DNA of 64,000 nucleotides from Prorocentrum cordatum (Eukaryota; Sar; Dinophyceae; Prorocentrales; Prorocentraceae), in NCBI GenBank assembly GCA_963575745.1, contig CAUYUJ010006335.1:1-64000 (forward strand), in the 5' to 3' direction. Shown piece by piece: positions 10,830-23,050 of this stretch. The notes below the pieces were generated by a model. That model searched no databases. It worked only from the letters and a program-made list of their open reading frames with translations, and was not told the DNA's origin. The stretch's first letter is position 1; every line of letters begins with the position of its first letter. The translations under genes were made by a program, and so were the position numbers.

Positions 10830-12023
10830 AATTCCGGCGCGCCCCAGAGCTAGTTGGCAAGAAAAATCTCGACGGAACTTTTGGTAACTTTTGCTCGGTT
10901 GAAAATTTCGTTCTCGAAATTTGAACATTCGTTAGAGCTCTAGTATTTTTTCCCGTGATATTCGATCTTATTCCCGCTCGCCATCTTGATCTCAGCTCGA
11001 TCGGGTAACTTTGAAGGCCAAAAAGCACTCTGGCGGGAACGGCCGTTTCGAGTCATCTTGATACGCGCTGTCGGTTTTCTGAACATAACTCGAGCTCTAG
11101 GGCAGCTACAGAGCTGGTAAGCACAGCTAATGCATGCAGAATGATCAGGCGCGTTCGCCTGTTGAACCCAGAGGTCTGAACTCGGTCTGTCAGCCGAGCT
11201 AGGTCCGCAAACCTGTTTGTATTATTCGAGTCAAGTTGATACATGTTGTCGGTATTTTCTACTTAACTCGAGCTGTAGGGCAGCTACAGTGCTGGTAAGC
11301 ACTCGTATCGCACTCAGAATGATGAGACGCGTTCGTCTGTTGAATCCATAGGTCTGAACTCGGTCTGCTAGCCGAGCTAGGTCCGCAAACCTATTCGTAT
11401 TATTCGAGTCAACTTGATACGCGTTGTCGGTGTTTTCTACTTAACTCGAGCTGTAGGGCAGCTACAGTGCTGGTAAGCACGCGTATTGCACTCAGAATTA
11501 TCAGACGCGTTCGTCTGTTGAATCCAGAGCTCTGAACTCGGTCTGCTAGCCGAGCTAGGTCCGCAAACCTATTCGTACTATTCGAGTCAACTTGATACGC
11601 GTTGTCGGTATTTTCTATTTAACTCGAGCTTTAGGGCGGCTACAGTGCTGGTAAGCACACCTACCGCACTCAGAATCATCAGGCGCGTTCGCCTGTTGAA
11701 TCGAGAGCTCTGAACTCGGTCTGCTGCGCGATCCAGAATCACGAAACTGTTCGTATTCTTCCAGTCATCTTGAGAGCTACTGTCGGCGTTCTGCACTTAA
11801 TTCGGGCTGTAGGGAGGCTACAGGGCGGGTAATCAATGGGATCGATTCGGCGACATCAGACGCGCCCGTCTGTCGCATTCAGAGGTCTGAACTCAGTCTG
11901 ATACTCGAGTTCGGCTCAAAAACTATTCGTTCTCTGCAATTTTTTCGACAGTATATGTTGTCAGGAAGCTCTACGAGTCCCCCGGCGGTAACAAAGGTTG
12001 ACGGTTTACCGCCGGCGCCCAGT
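10830..12023 (+). repeat. Type I unit
   Basis: The unit starts AATTCCGGCG in the leader and has a type A hairpin at 11964-12023. It is a close copy of 4329-5497 and 6176-7386. Confidence 0.8.
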
Positions 12024-13543
12024 AATTCCGGGGAGCTGGAGAGCTAGTTGGCAACAAAAATCTCGACGGACCTTTTGCTGACTTTTGGTCGGTTGAAAAT
12101 TCTTTTTTCTGAAATTTGAACATTCGTTAGAGCTCTAGTATTTTTTCCCATGATATTCGATCTTATTCCCGCTCGCCATCTTGATCTCAGCTCGATCGGG
12201 TAACTTTGAAGGCCAAAAAGCAGGCAGGCGGGAACGGCCGTTTCGAGTCATCTTGATACGCGCTGCTGGTATGTTCAACTTAACTCGAGCTGTAGGGCAG
12301 CTACAGTGTTGGTAAGTACGCCTATCGCACTGAGAATGATCAGGCGCGTTCGCCTGTTGAATCCAGAGGTCTGAACTCGGTCTGCTACCCGAGCTAGGTC
12401 CGCAAACCTATTCGTAATATTCGAGTGAACTTAATACGCGTGGTCGGTATTTTCTGCTTAACTCAAGAGAGCTCTGAACTCGGCCTGCTGCCCGAGCTAG
12501 GTTCACGGAACTATTCGTAATATTCGAGTGAACTTGATACGCGCTGTCGGTATTTTGTACTTCACTCGAGCTGTAGGGCAGCTACAGAGCTGGTAAGTAC
12601 AGCTATCGCACTCAGAATCATCACGCGCGTTCGCCTGCCGAATCAGAGGCCTGAACTCGGTCTGCCAGCCGAGCTAGGTCCGGAAACCTGTTCGTATTAT
12701 TCGAGTCATCTTGATAGATACTCCCGGTTTTCTGGACTTAACTCGAGCTTTAGGGCAGCTACAGTGCTGGTAAGCACACCTATCGCACTCAGAATCATCA
12801 CGCGCGTCGCCTGTTGAATCGAGAGGTCTGAACTCGGTCTGCTAGCCGAGCTAGGTCCGCAAACCTATTCGTATTATTCGAGTCATCTTGATAGACGCCC
12901 TCGGTTTTCTGTACTCAACTCGAGGTGTAGGGCAGCTACAGGGCTCATTGTCACAGACATCGATGGGGAATCATCCGTCGCGTTCGTCTATTGAACCGAG
13001 AGCTCTGAACTCGGCCTGCTTCCCGAGCTAGGTTCGCGAAACTGTTCGTATTGTCCGAATAATCCTGAGACGTGCTCTCAATTTTCTGCACTCAACTCGT
13101 GCTGGGGGAGGGCGACAGTGCTGCAGGTCATACATATCGATCTGCACACATCAGGCGCGTCTTTCGGTCGATTCCAGAGCTCGGAACTCGGTCTGCTGCT
13201 CGAACTAGGTTGGCAAAACTGTTATATTATTCGAGTCGATACTGTCGGTTTTCTGCACTTAACACGGGCTGTAGGGAGGCTTCAGGGCTGGGAATCACAT
13301 GAGTGGAGTCGCAGACATCAGACGCGCCCGCCTGTCGCATTCAGAGGTCTGAACTCGGTTTGATACTCGACCTGGGTTGCGAAACTGTTTGTTTTTTGTT
13401 AGCGTTATCTTGAGAGGTCTGAAATCGCTTGGGCTTAAAAAATAGTCGTTCTTTGGAGTTTTTTCCCACAGTATATATTGTCAGGAAGCTCTACGAGTCC
13501 CCCGGCGGTAAGAAAGGTTGACGGTTTACCGCCGGCGCCCAGT
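12024..13543 (+). repeat. Type I unit, long
   Basis: A 1520-bp unit with extra leader-proximal monomers and one shortened monomer near 12465-12475. The type A hairpin is at 13484-13543. The last monomers resemble those of 9972-10829, so units share 3' halves while differing in 5' halves. Confidence 0.8.
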
Positions 13544-14413
13544 TCCGGGGAGCTGGAGAGCTAGTTGGCAAGAAAAATCTCGACGGACCTTATGGTGACT
13601 TTTGGTCGGTTGTAAATTTTGTTCTCGAAATTTGAACATTCGTTAGAGCTCTAGTATTTTTCATTATGATATATGATCTTATTCCCGCTCGCCATCTTGA
13701 TCTCAGCTCGATCGGGTGACTTTGAAGGCCAAAAAGCAGGCAGGCGGGAACGGCCGTTTCGAGTAATCTTGATACGCGCTGTCGGTTTTCTCAAGATAAC
13801 TCGAGCTTCAGGACATCTACAGAGCTGGTCAGCACAGCTAATGCATTCAGAATGATCAGTCGCGTTCGTCTGTTGAATCCAGAGGTCTGACCTCGGTCTG
13901 CTATTCGTATTATTCGAGAAATTGTAGCAGCCGCTCTCGGTTTTCGTACTTAACTCGATCTGTAGGGCAGCCACAGAGCTGATAATCACAGGAATCAATT
14001 CAGAATTTTCAGGCGGGCTCATCTGTTGAATCAAGAGCTCTGAACTCGGTCTGCTCCCCGAGCTAGCTTCGCGAACCTATTTGTATTGTTCGAGTCATCT
14101 TGAGAAGTGCTCTCGGTTTTCTGTACCTGAATCGTGCTGGAGGGGGCTACAGTGCTGCTGGTCACAGGAATTGATTTCGAGACATCAGACGCGTCCGCCT
14201 GTCGCATTCAGAGGTCTGAACTCGGTTTCATACTCGACCTCGATTGGAAAACTGTTCGTTTGTTTTGTTAGAGTCATCTTCAGAGGTCTATAATCGCTTG
14301 GGCTGGAAAACTAGTCGTTCTCTGTAATCCTTTTCCACATTATATATTGTCAGGAAGCTCTACGAGTCCCCCGGCGGTTCAGAAAGGTTGACGGTTTACC
14401 GCCGGCGCCCAGT
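13544..14413 (+). repeat. Type I unit, short
   Basis: The unit starts TCCGGGGAGC, has few monomers and ends in a hairpin at 14353-14413 whose left arm carries an extra base (GGCGGTTCAGAAAGG). No gene was seen. Confidence 0.75.
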
Positions 14414-14972
14414 ACCTCGTAAAGCTCTTCGGCATCGATGAGCTAGAGGAATTCGGGCGCGGGGTGCAGCTAGTGCCTCGTAGAGCTCTTCGGCAAAGAG
14501 CTAAGAGGAATTCGGGCGCAGGGTGAAGCTAGTTAGCCGGCCCGACGAAAAGAGAGAATGTTCCCAGATAGCTCCTTGAGAGCAGAGGGTTTCAGATAAG
14601 AAGCCGGCTGTCGGTGGTGAGGAGGGCGCGCCCACCTCCGCCGGTCCACGATCGTCGCAGCAGCTTGCCGGAACTGGCGTTTCCCAATACGCGTGGCTCC
14701 AGGGGGCGCGAAGCGCTTCGCCAGAGCTTCCGAAGAGCTTCGGCAGTTCTTCCAAGCTCCTAGGCAGATCTTTCTTGCGCACTTTGCAGGGCTCCACGTA
14801 TTGTAAACGGCGCCCCTGCAAGCGTCTCCTGCGAGTTTTCCAGCGTCCCGCGCATCGTTTCAGGCGGCCTGGCAGAGCTCCCCGTGCGGCGTTCCGCGCT
14901 TCGCATCGCTATCCGGATTTTGGACGCTTACAAGTGGTAATCTGGGGTCATTGCTTTTCACTTTATGCAAAA
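14414..14972 (+). repeat. Two S leader fragments and a GC-rich family D segment
   Basis: Two S 5' fragments (starts ACCTCGTAAAG at 14414 and TGCCTCGTAG at 14475) are followed by a GC-rich segment (about 14560-14972). Related segments occur at 21466-21668 and 27198-27301, with short fragments at 45759 and 50293. No hairpin closes this block; the next unit starts at TAACTCGTAG. The D segment has ORFs on both strands but no recognised domain. Confidence 0.65.
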
Positions 14973-16554
14973 TAACTCGTAGAGCTCCCCTTGGCTAGTT
15001 AGAGCTGGAAGCTAAGGTAATTCCGGCGCGCTGGAGAGCTAGTTGGCTCGAAAAAAAAGAAATGAACTTTTCACAACTTTTGGTCTGATGAAATTTATGT
15101 TCTTAAAATTCAACAATTGGTTTGTGCTCTAGTATTTTTTTATCGTGATATTTGATCTTTTTCCCGCTCGTTATCTTGATCTCAGCTCGATCGGGTACTT
15201 TTACTGCCAAAAAACACACTGGCGGGATCGGCCGTTTCGAGTCATCTTGATACGCGTTGTCGGTATTTTGTAGTTAACTCGAGCTGTACAGAGCTGGTAA
15301 GCACAGCTATCGCACTCAGAATCATCAGGCGCGTTCGCTCGTTGAATCCAGAGGTCTAATATCGATCTGCTAGCCGAGCTAAGTCCACAAACCTATTCTT
15401 ATTCGAGTCAACCTGATACGCGTTGCCGGTATTTTCTACTTAACTCGAGCTGTAGGTCAGCTACAGAGCTGGTAAGCACACCTATCGCATTCATAATCAT
15501 CAGGCGTGTTCGTCTGTTGAATCCATAGGTCTGAACTCGGTCTGCTACGAGCTAGGTGCGCAAACCTATTCGTATTATTCGAGTCAACTCGATACGCGTT
15601 GTCGCTATTTACTACTAAACTCGAGCTGTAGGGCAGCTACAGTGCTGATAAGCACAACTGACGCACTGAGAATCATCAGGCGCGTTCGCCTGTTGAGGTC
15701 GGCCAGCCGAGCTAGGTCCGCAAACCTATTCGTATTATTCGAGTCAACTTGATACGTGTGGTGGGTATCTTTTTTACTTAATTCGAGCTGCAGGGCAGCT
15801 ACAGTGCTGAAAAGTACGCCTATCGCACTCAGAATCATCAGGCGCGCTCGCCTCTTGACTCCAGATGTCTGAACTCGGTCTGATAGCCGAGCTAGGTCCG
15901 CAAATTAGTATTATTCGAGTGATCTTGACAAATGCTCTCGGTTTTCTTCTGTACTTAACTCGAGCTGTAGACAGAGCCTACAGTCACAGAAATCGATTAA
16001 GAATTATCGAGCGCGTTTGTCTGTTGTATCGAGAGTTCTGAACTCGGCGTGCTGCCCGAGCTAAGTTCGCGAAACTATTCGTATTGTCCGAATCATCGTG
16101 AAAAGTGCTCTCAATTTTCTGCAACTCGTGCTGGGGAAGGGCTACAGTGCTGCGGGTCATAAAAATCGAGTTGCACACATCAGGCGCGTTCGTTCGTCGA
16201 TTCGAGAGAACTTGGTCTGCTGCTCGCAACAGGTCTGCGAAATTATTATATTATCGAGTCACCCTGAGAAATGCTGTCGGTTTTCTGCACTTAACTCGGG
16301 CTGCAGGGGGGCTGCAGGGCTGGTAATCACAGGGATCGATTCGCAGACATCAGACGCGTCCGCCTGTCGCATTGAGAGGTCTGAACTCGGTCTGATCAGA
16401 CGCGTCCGCTTGTCGCATTCAGAGATCAACAAATATTCACTATGAGTTAGAATGTTGGTAGGTGCTCTCGGTTTTCTCAACTCAAGTCGAGCTTGGAAGC
16501 TCTACGAGTTCCCCGGCGGTAACCAAGGTTGACGGTTTACCGCCGGCGCCCAGT
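14973..16554 (+). repeat. Type I unit, full-length leader, about six monomers
   Basis: The unit begins with a complete 5' end (TAACTCGTAGAGCTCCCC) and ends in a hairpin of the CGAGTTCCCC subtype at 16495-16554. The monomers progress from the TAGCCGAGCTAGG subtype to the TGCTGC/CTGCTC subtypes near the 3' end. Confidence 0.8.
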
Positions 16555-17554
16555 TTTGAAGTTCGTTTTTAGAAGTGAGTTTTTCATTCGCTGTAGTAAG
16601 CTATGGCGCACCTGCTGGTAAATTTTTTATGTCTCTAGGTCCAGTATTACTATCAAAACACTTGGAGGAACCCACTGTATGAAAACCGAAAAATCGTCAT
16701 TTCTCGAACTTTTCGGCTCTCGCTTCAGAAGCTTCCCTCACGTGTTCGGAGGAGCGCTGTGTAAGACGAGAGCTCTACGAGGTGCCGGCGGCGACTAGGT
16801 TGACGGTTCACCGCCGGCGCCAGTACCTAGAGCTCTTCGTCGTCGATGAGCTAAAGGAGTTTCGGCGCGGGGTGGAGCTAGTTGCGCCACCTGGCCGAGG
16901 CGGACAATGTGACAACTTTTGGGTGGTTTTGCGAATATTTGAAAGATATTTGACAATTCATTTTGAGAACCCAGATTTTTCGCACCTGTAGTGAGTTATG
17001 CCGCACTCGCCAGTAAAATTTTCAGGTCTGTAGGTACAGTATAACTATCAAAACACTTGGAGGAACCAACGTTGGCTGAAAACAGAAAAACGTGATTTTT
17101 CGATTTTTTCGTTTCCAGAAGCTCTCTTGATGTATTACGAGAGGCGCGGTGTTAGAAAAGAGCTCTACGAGGGTCCCGGCGGTAATCTGGTTGACGGTTT
17201 ACCGCCGGTTCCCAGTTGGCCGACCCGGCCCGGACGGACAATGTGCGAACTTTGGGTCGGTTGGACGAACTTGGTGAGAGATTTGAACATTCGTTTTGAG
17301 ATCTGGTATTTTTCGCACCTGTAGTGGGTGATTTCGCGTTCGCTAGTCACTCCTCAGGTCTGTAGGTGCAGTATTACTATCAAAACACTTGGCGAAACCG
17401 TGTTTGGATACAAACATGAAAACTCGATTTCTCGATTTTTTTTTGGATCTTCTCCCGACTCTAGCTGCATGTGTGCCGAGCAGCGCCGTGCGAGAAAAGA
17501 GCTCTACGAGGGCCCCGGCGGTAATCTGGTTGACGGTTTACCGCCGGTTCCAGT
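16555..17554 (+). repeat. Three consecutive type S units
   Basis: Units span 16555-16824, 16825-17215 and 17216-17554, each closed by a hairpin (16770-16824, 17160-17215, 17499-17554). The last two hairpins are a subtype with GGTAATCTGG on the left and a GGTTCCCAGT- or GGTTCCAGT-type end. The units differ in 5' truncation point but share the 3' half. Confidence 0.8.
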
Positions 17555-18920
17555 TGGCTCGAAAAAAAAGAACTGAACTTTTCACAACTTTTGCTCGGTT
17601 GAAAATTATTTTCTCGAAATTCAACAATTCGTTAGAGCCCTAGTTTTTTTTCCCGTGATATTCGATCTTATTCCCGCTCGCCATCTTCATCTCAGCTCGA
17701 TCGGGTAACTTTGAAGGTCAAAAAGCACACTGGCGGGATCGGCCGGCCGTTTCGAGTCAACTTGATACGCGTTGTCGGTATTTTCTACTTAACTCGAGCT
17801 GTAGGGCAGCTACAGTGCTGGTAAGCACACCTATCGCACTCAGAATCATCAGGCGCGCCCGCCTGTTGAATCCATAGGTCTGAACTCGGTCTGCTAGCCG
17901 AGCTAGGTCCACAAACCTATTCGTATTATTCGAGTCAACTTGATACGCGTTGTCGCTATTTTCTACTTGAATCGAGCTGTAGGGCAGCTAGAGTGCTGGT
18001 AAGCACGCCGATCGCACTCAGAATCATCAGGCGCGTTCGCCTGTTGAATCCGTAGGTCTCAACTCGGCCTGCTAGCCGGGCTAGGTCCGCAAACCTATTC
18101 GTATTATTCGAGTCAACTTGATACGCGTGGTGGGTATTTTGTACTCAATTCGAGCTGCAGGGCAGGTACAGTGCTGGTAAGCACACCTATCGCACTCAGA
18201 ATCATCAGGCGCGTTCGTCTCTTGACTCCAGAGGTCTGAACTCGGTCTGCTAGCCGAGCTAGGTCCGCAAATCTATTCGTATTATTCGAGTCATTTTGAC
18301 AACCGCCCTCGATATTTTATGTACTTAACTCGTGCTGTAGGCAGCTACAGAGCCTACAGTCACAGAACTCGATTGAGAATTATCGGGCACGTTTGTCTGT
18401 TGTCCTGCTGCCCGAGCTAGGTTCGCGAAACTATTCGTATTGTTCAAATCATCGTGAAAAGTGCTCTCAATTTTCTGCACTCAACTCGTGCTGGGGGAGG
18501 GCTACAGTGCTGCGGGTCATAGAAATCGATTTGTACACATCAGGCGCGTTCGTTGGTCGATTCGAGAGCTCAGAACTTGGTCTGCTGCTCGAAACAGGTC
18601 TGCGAAACTATTATATCATTCGAGTCATCCTGAGAGATGCTGTCGGTTTTCTGCACTTAACTCGGGCTGTAGGGGGGCTGCAGGGCTGGTAATCACATGA
18701 GTCGATTCGCAGACATCAGATGCGTCCGCCTGTCGCATTGAGAGGTCTGAACTCGGTCTGATCAGACGCGTCCGCTTGTCGCATTCAGAGGTCAAAAAAT
18801 ATTCACTATGAGTCAGAATGTTGGTAGGTGCTCTCGGTTTTCTCAACTTAAGTCGAGCTTGGAAGCTCTACGAGTTCCCCGGCGGTAACCAAGGTTGACG
18901 GTTTACCGCCGGCGCCCAGT
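17555..18920 (+). repeat. Type I unit, about five monomers
   Basis: A 5'-truncated unit (TGGCTCGAAAAAAAAG) with about five monomers and a CGAGTTCCCC-subtype hairpin at 18861-18920. It is closely related to 18921-20543, 21669-23050 and 23051-24682, which form a local subfamily. Confidence 0.8.
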
Positions 18921-20543
18921 AACTCGTAGAGCTTCCCTTAGCTAGTTATAGCTGGAAGCTAAGAGTAATTCCGGCGCGCTGGAGAGCTAGTTGGCTCGAA
19001 AAAAAGAACTAAACTTTTCACAACTTTTGGTCGGTTGAAAATTATGTTCTCGAAATTCAACAATTCGTTTGTGCTCTAGTATTTTTTCCCGTGATATTCG
19101 ATCTTATTCCCGCTCGCCATCTTGATCTCAGCTCGATCGGGTACCTTTTACTGCCAAAAAGCACACTGGCGGGATCGACCGTTTCGAATCATCTTGATAC
19201 GCGTTGTCGGTATTTTGAACTTAACTCGAGCTCAAGGACAGCCACAGAGCTGGTAAGCACAGCTATCGCACTCAGAATCACCAGGCGCATTCGCCTGATG
19301 AAATTCATAGGTCTGAACTCGGTCTGCTAGCCGAGCTAGGTCCGCAAACCTATTCGTATTATTCGAGTCAACCTGATACGCGTTGTCGGTATTCTCTACT
19401 GAACTCGTGCTGTAGGGCAGCTACAGTGCTGGTAAGCAGACCTATCGCACTCAGAATCATCAGACGCGTTCGCCTGTTGAATCTATAGGTCTGAACTCGG
19501 TCTGCTAGCCGAGCTGGGCCCGCAAACCTATTCGTATTATTCGAGTCAACTTGATACGTGTTGTCGGTATTTTCTGCTGAACTCGAGCTGTAGCGCAGTT
19601 ACAGTGCTGGTAAGCACACCTATCGCACTCAGAATCATCAGGCGCGTTCGCCTGTTGAATCCATAGGTCTGAACTCGGTCTGCTAATCGAGCTAGGTCCG
19701 CAAACCTATTCCTATTATTCGAGTCAACTTCATACGCGTGGTATGTATTTTGTACTGAATTCGAGCTGCAGGGCAGCTAAGTGCTGGTAAGCACACCTAT
19801 CGCACTCAGAATGAGGTGCGTTCGCCCCTGGACTTGAGAGGTCTGAACTCGGTCTGCTAGCCGAGCTAGGTCCGCCAATCTATTCGTATTATTCGAGTCA
19901 TCTTGACAAACGCTCTCGGTATCTTCTGTACTTAACTCGAGCTGTAGGCAGCTACAGAGCCTACAGTCACAGAAATCGATTGAGAATTATCGGGCGCGCT
20001 TTTCTGTTGTATCGAGAGCTCTGAACTCGGCCTGCTGCTCGAGCTAGGTTCGCGAAACTATTCGTATTGTCCGAATCATCGTGAAAAGTGCTCTCAATTT
20101 TCTGCACTCAACTCGTGCTGGGGGATGGCTACAGTGCTGCGGGTCATAGAAATCGATTTGCACACATCAGGCGCTTTCGTTGGTCGATTCGAGAGCTCAG
20201 AACTTGGTCTGCTGCTCGAAACAGGTCTGCGAAACTATTATATTATTCGAGTCATCCTGAGAGATGCTGTCGGTTTTCTGCACTTAACTCGGGCTGTAGG
20301 GGGGCTGCAGGGCTGGTAATCACATGAGTCGATTCGCAGACATCAGACGCGTCCGCCTGTCGCATTGAGAGGTCTGAACTCGGTCTGATCAGACGAGCTT
20401 GTCGCATTCAGAGGTCAAAAAATATTCACTATGAGTCAGAATGTTGGTAGGTGCTCTCGGTTTTCTCAACTTAAGTCGAGCTTGGAAGCTCTACGAGTTC
20501 CCCGGCGGTAACCAAGGTTGACGGTTTACCGCCGGCGCCCAGT
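18921..20543 (+). repeat. Type I unit, full-length leader, about six monomers
   Basis: A complete unit of 1623 bp: it starts TAACTCGTAGAGCTTCCC directly after the preceding CAGT and ends with the hairpin at 20484-20543. It is one of the best examples for defining both unit ends, with AACTCGTAGAGCTTCC at the start complementary to GGAAGCTCTACGAGTT at the end. Confidence 0.85.
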
Positions 20544-21465
20544 TTGTTCTCGAAATTTGACCATTCGTTAGAGCTCTAGTATTTTTTCCCGTGATATTTG
20601 ATCTTATTCCCGCTCGCCATCTCGATCTCAGCTCGATCGGGTAAATTTGAAGGCCAAAAAGCACTCTGGCGGGATCGGCCGTTTCGAGTCATCTTGATAT
20701 GCGCTGACGGTTTTATGAACATAACTCGAGCTCTAGGGCAGCTACAGAGCTGGTGAGCACAGCTAATGCATGCAGAATGATCAGGCGCGTTCGCCTGTTG
20801 AATCCAGAGGTCTGAACTCGGTCTGTGAGCCGAGCTAGGTCCGCAAACCTGTTCGTATTATTCGGCTCATCTTGACAGAAACCGTTTTCTGTACTTAACT
20901 CGAGCTGTAAGCCAGCTACAGAGCTGATATTCACAGAAGTTTATTCAGAATCGCCAGTTCTGTTTGTCTGTCCAATCCAGAGCTCTGAACTCGGTCTTCT
21001 GCTCGATCTAGAATCACCAATTTATTCGTATTGATCGAGTGATCTTGAGAAGTGCTCTCGGTTTTCTTCACTCAACTTGCGCTGAGAGGGGGCTACAGTG
21101 CTGGTTGTGATATGAATCGATTCAAAGAGATTACGCGCGTCCGCCTGTCAAATCCAGAGCTCGGAACTCGGTCTGCTGCCCGAACTAGGTTCGTGGAATT
21201 ATTGTATTGTTCGAGTCATCATGAGAGATACTGTCGGTTTTCTGCACTGACCTCGAGCTGTAGGGGGGCTGCGGTGCTGGTAATGACAGAAGTCGATTCG
21301 CAGACATCAGACGCGTCCGCTTGTCGCATTCAGAGGTCAAAAAATATTCACTATGAGTCAGAATCTTGGTAGGTGCTCTCGGTTTTCTCAACTTAAGTCG
21401 AGCTTGGAAGCTCTACGAGTTCCCCGGCGGTAACCAAGGTTGACGGTTTACCGCCGGCGCCCAGT
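20544..21465 (+). repeat. Type I unit, about three monomers
   Basis: The unit starts TTGTTCTCGAAATTTG, deep in the leader. It has about three monomers and the hairpin at 21406-21465. Confidence 0.8.
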
Positions 21466-21668
21466 TCTTCCAGGCTCCCAGGCAAATCTTCCTTGTGCGT
21501 TTTTCAGGGCCCTACGCATCGTAAACGGCGCCCCCTGCAAGCGTCTCCTGCGAGGTTACCAGCGTCCCGCGCATCGTTTCAAGCGGCACGGCAGAGGTCC
21601 CCGTGCGGCGTGTTGGAGCGCTTCGCGCTTCGCGCCTGGCTTCGCTATTCGCGTTTTGGACGCCTACA
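21466..21668 (+). repeat. GC-rich family D segment
   Basis: A segment rich in GC, similar to the second half of 14560-14972 (shared GTCCCGCGCATCGTTTCA). It sits exactly between the CAGT of one unit and the TAACTCG start of the next, as unit-like DNA would. It has no terminal hairpin and no recognised protein. Confidence 0.65.
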
Positions 21669-23050
21669 TAACTCGTAGAGCTTCCCTTAGCTAGTTATAG
21701 CTGGAAGCTAAGAGTAATTCCGGCGCGCTGGAGAGCTAGTTGGCTCGAAAAAAAAGAACTGAACTTTTCACAACTTTTGGTCGGTTGAAAATTTTGTTCT
21801 CGAAATTTGACCATTCGTTAGAGCTCTAGTATTCTTTCCCGTAATATTCGATCTTATTCCCGCTAGCCATCTTGATCTCAGCTCGATCGGGTACCTTTTA
21901 CTGCGAAAAAGCACACTGGCGGGATCGGCCGTTTCGAGTGATCTTGATACGCGTTGTCGGTATCAGGCGCGTTCGCCTGTTGAATCGATAGGTCTGAACT
22001 CGGTCTGCTAGCCGAGCTAGGTCCGCAAACCTATTCGTATTATTCGAGTCAACTTGATACGCGTTGTCGGTATTTTCTACTTAACTCGAGCTGTAGGGCA
22101 GCAACAGTGCTGGTAAGCACACCTATCGCACTCAGAATCATCAGGTGCGTTCGGCTGTTGAATTTATAGGTCTGAACTCGGTCTGCTAGCCGAGCTAGGT
22201 CCGCAAACCTATTCGTATTATTCGAGTCAACTTGATACGCGTGGTAGATATTTTGTACTTAGTTCAAGCTGCAGGGCAGCTACAGTGCTGGTAAGCACAC
22301 CTATCGCACTCAGAATCATCAGGCGCGTTCGCCTCTTGACTCCAGAGGTCTGAACTCGGTCTGCTAGCCGAGCTAGGTCCGCAAATCTATTCGTGTTATT
22401 CGAGTCATCTTGACAAACACTCTCGGTATTTTCTGTACTTAACTCGTGCTGTAGGCAGCTAGAGAGCAGTCACAAAAATCGATTGAGAATTATCGGGCGC
22501 GTTTGTCTGTTGTATCGAGAGCTCTGAACTCGGCCTGCTGCCCGAGCTAGGTTCTCGAAACTATTCGTATTGTCCGAATCATCGTGAAAAGTGCTCTCAA
22601 TTTTCTGCACTCAACTCGTGCTGGGAGGGGGTTACAGTGCTCCGGGTCATAGAAATCGATTTGCACACATCAGGCGCGTTCGTTGGTCGATTCGAGAGCT
22701 CAGAACTTGGTCTGCTGCTCGAAACAGGTCTGCGAAACTATTATATTATTCGAGTCATCCTGAGAGATGCTGTCGGTTTTCTGCACTTAACTCGGGCTGT
22801 AGGGGGGCTGCAGGGCTGGTAATCATATGAGTCGATTCGCAGACATCAGACGCGTCCGCCTGTCGCATTGAGAGGTCTGAACTCGGTCTGATCAGACGCG
22901 TTCGCCTGTCGCATTCAGAGGTCAAAAAATATTCACTATGAGTCAGAATGTTGGTAGGTGCTCTCGGTTTTCTCAACTTAAGTCGAGCTTGGAAGCTCTA
23001 CGAGTTCCCCCGCGGTAACCAAGGTTGACGGTTTACCGCCGGCGCCCAGT
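21669..23050 (+). repeat. Type I unit, full-length leader, about five monomers
   Basis: A complete 5' end at 21669 and hairpin at 22991-23050. One monomer near 21960 is fused directly to the leader, shortening the first repeat. Confidence 0.8.

Noticed and set aside
14501-14975. Protein gene in the GC-rich D segment
   Set aside because: ORFs exist on both strands but are short, differ between D copies and show no recognisable motif.
16495-16554. Hairpin end CAG|T as a spliceosomal 3' splice site (introner-type element)
   Set aside because: No coding exon flanks any of these ends, so there is nothing for an intron to interrupt in this window.
18921-20543. Type I and S units as cut-and-paste DNA transposons (MITEs) because of their inverted ends
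   Set aside because: No fixed target duplication was seen at unit edges, the hairpin extends beyond the inverted repeat, and most copies are 5'-truncated. Kept as an alternative only.
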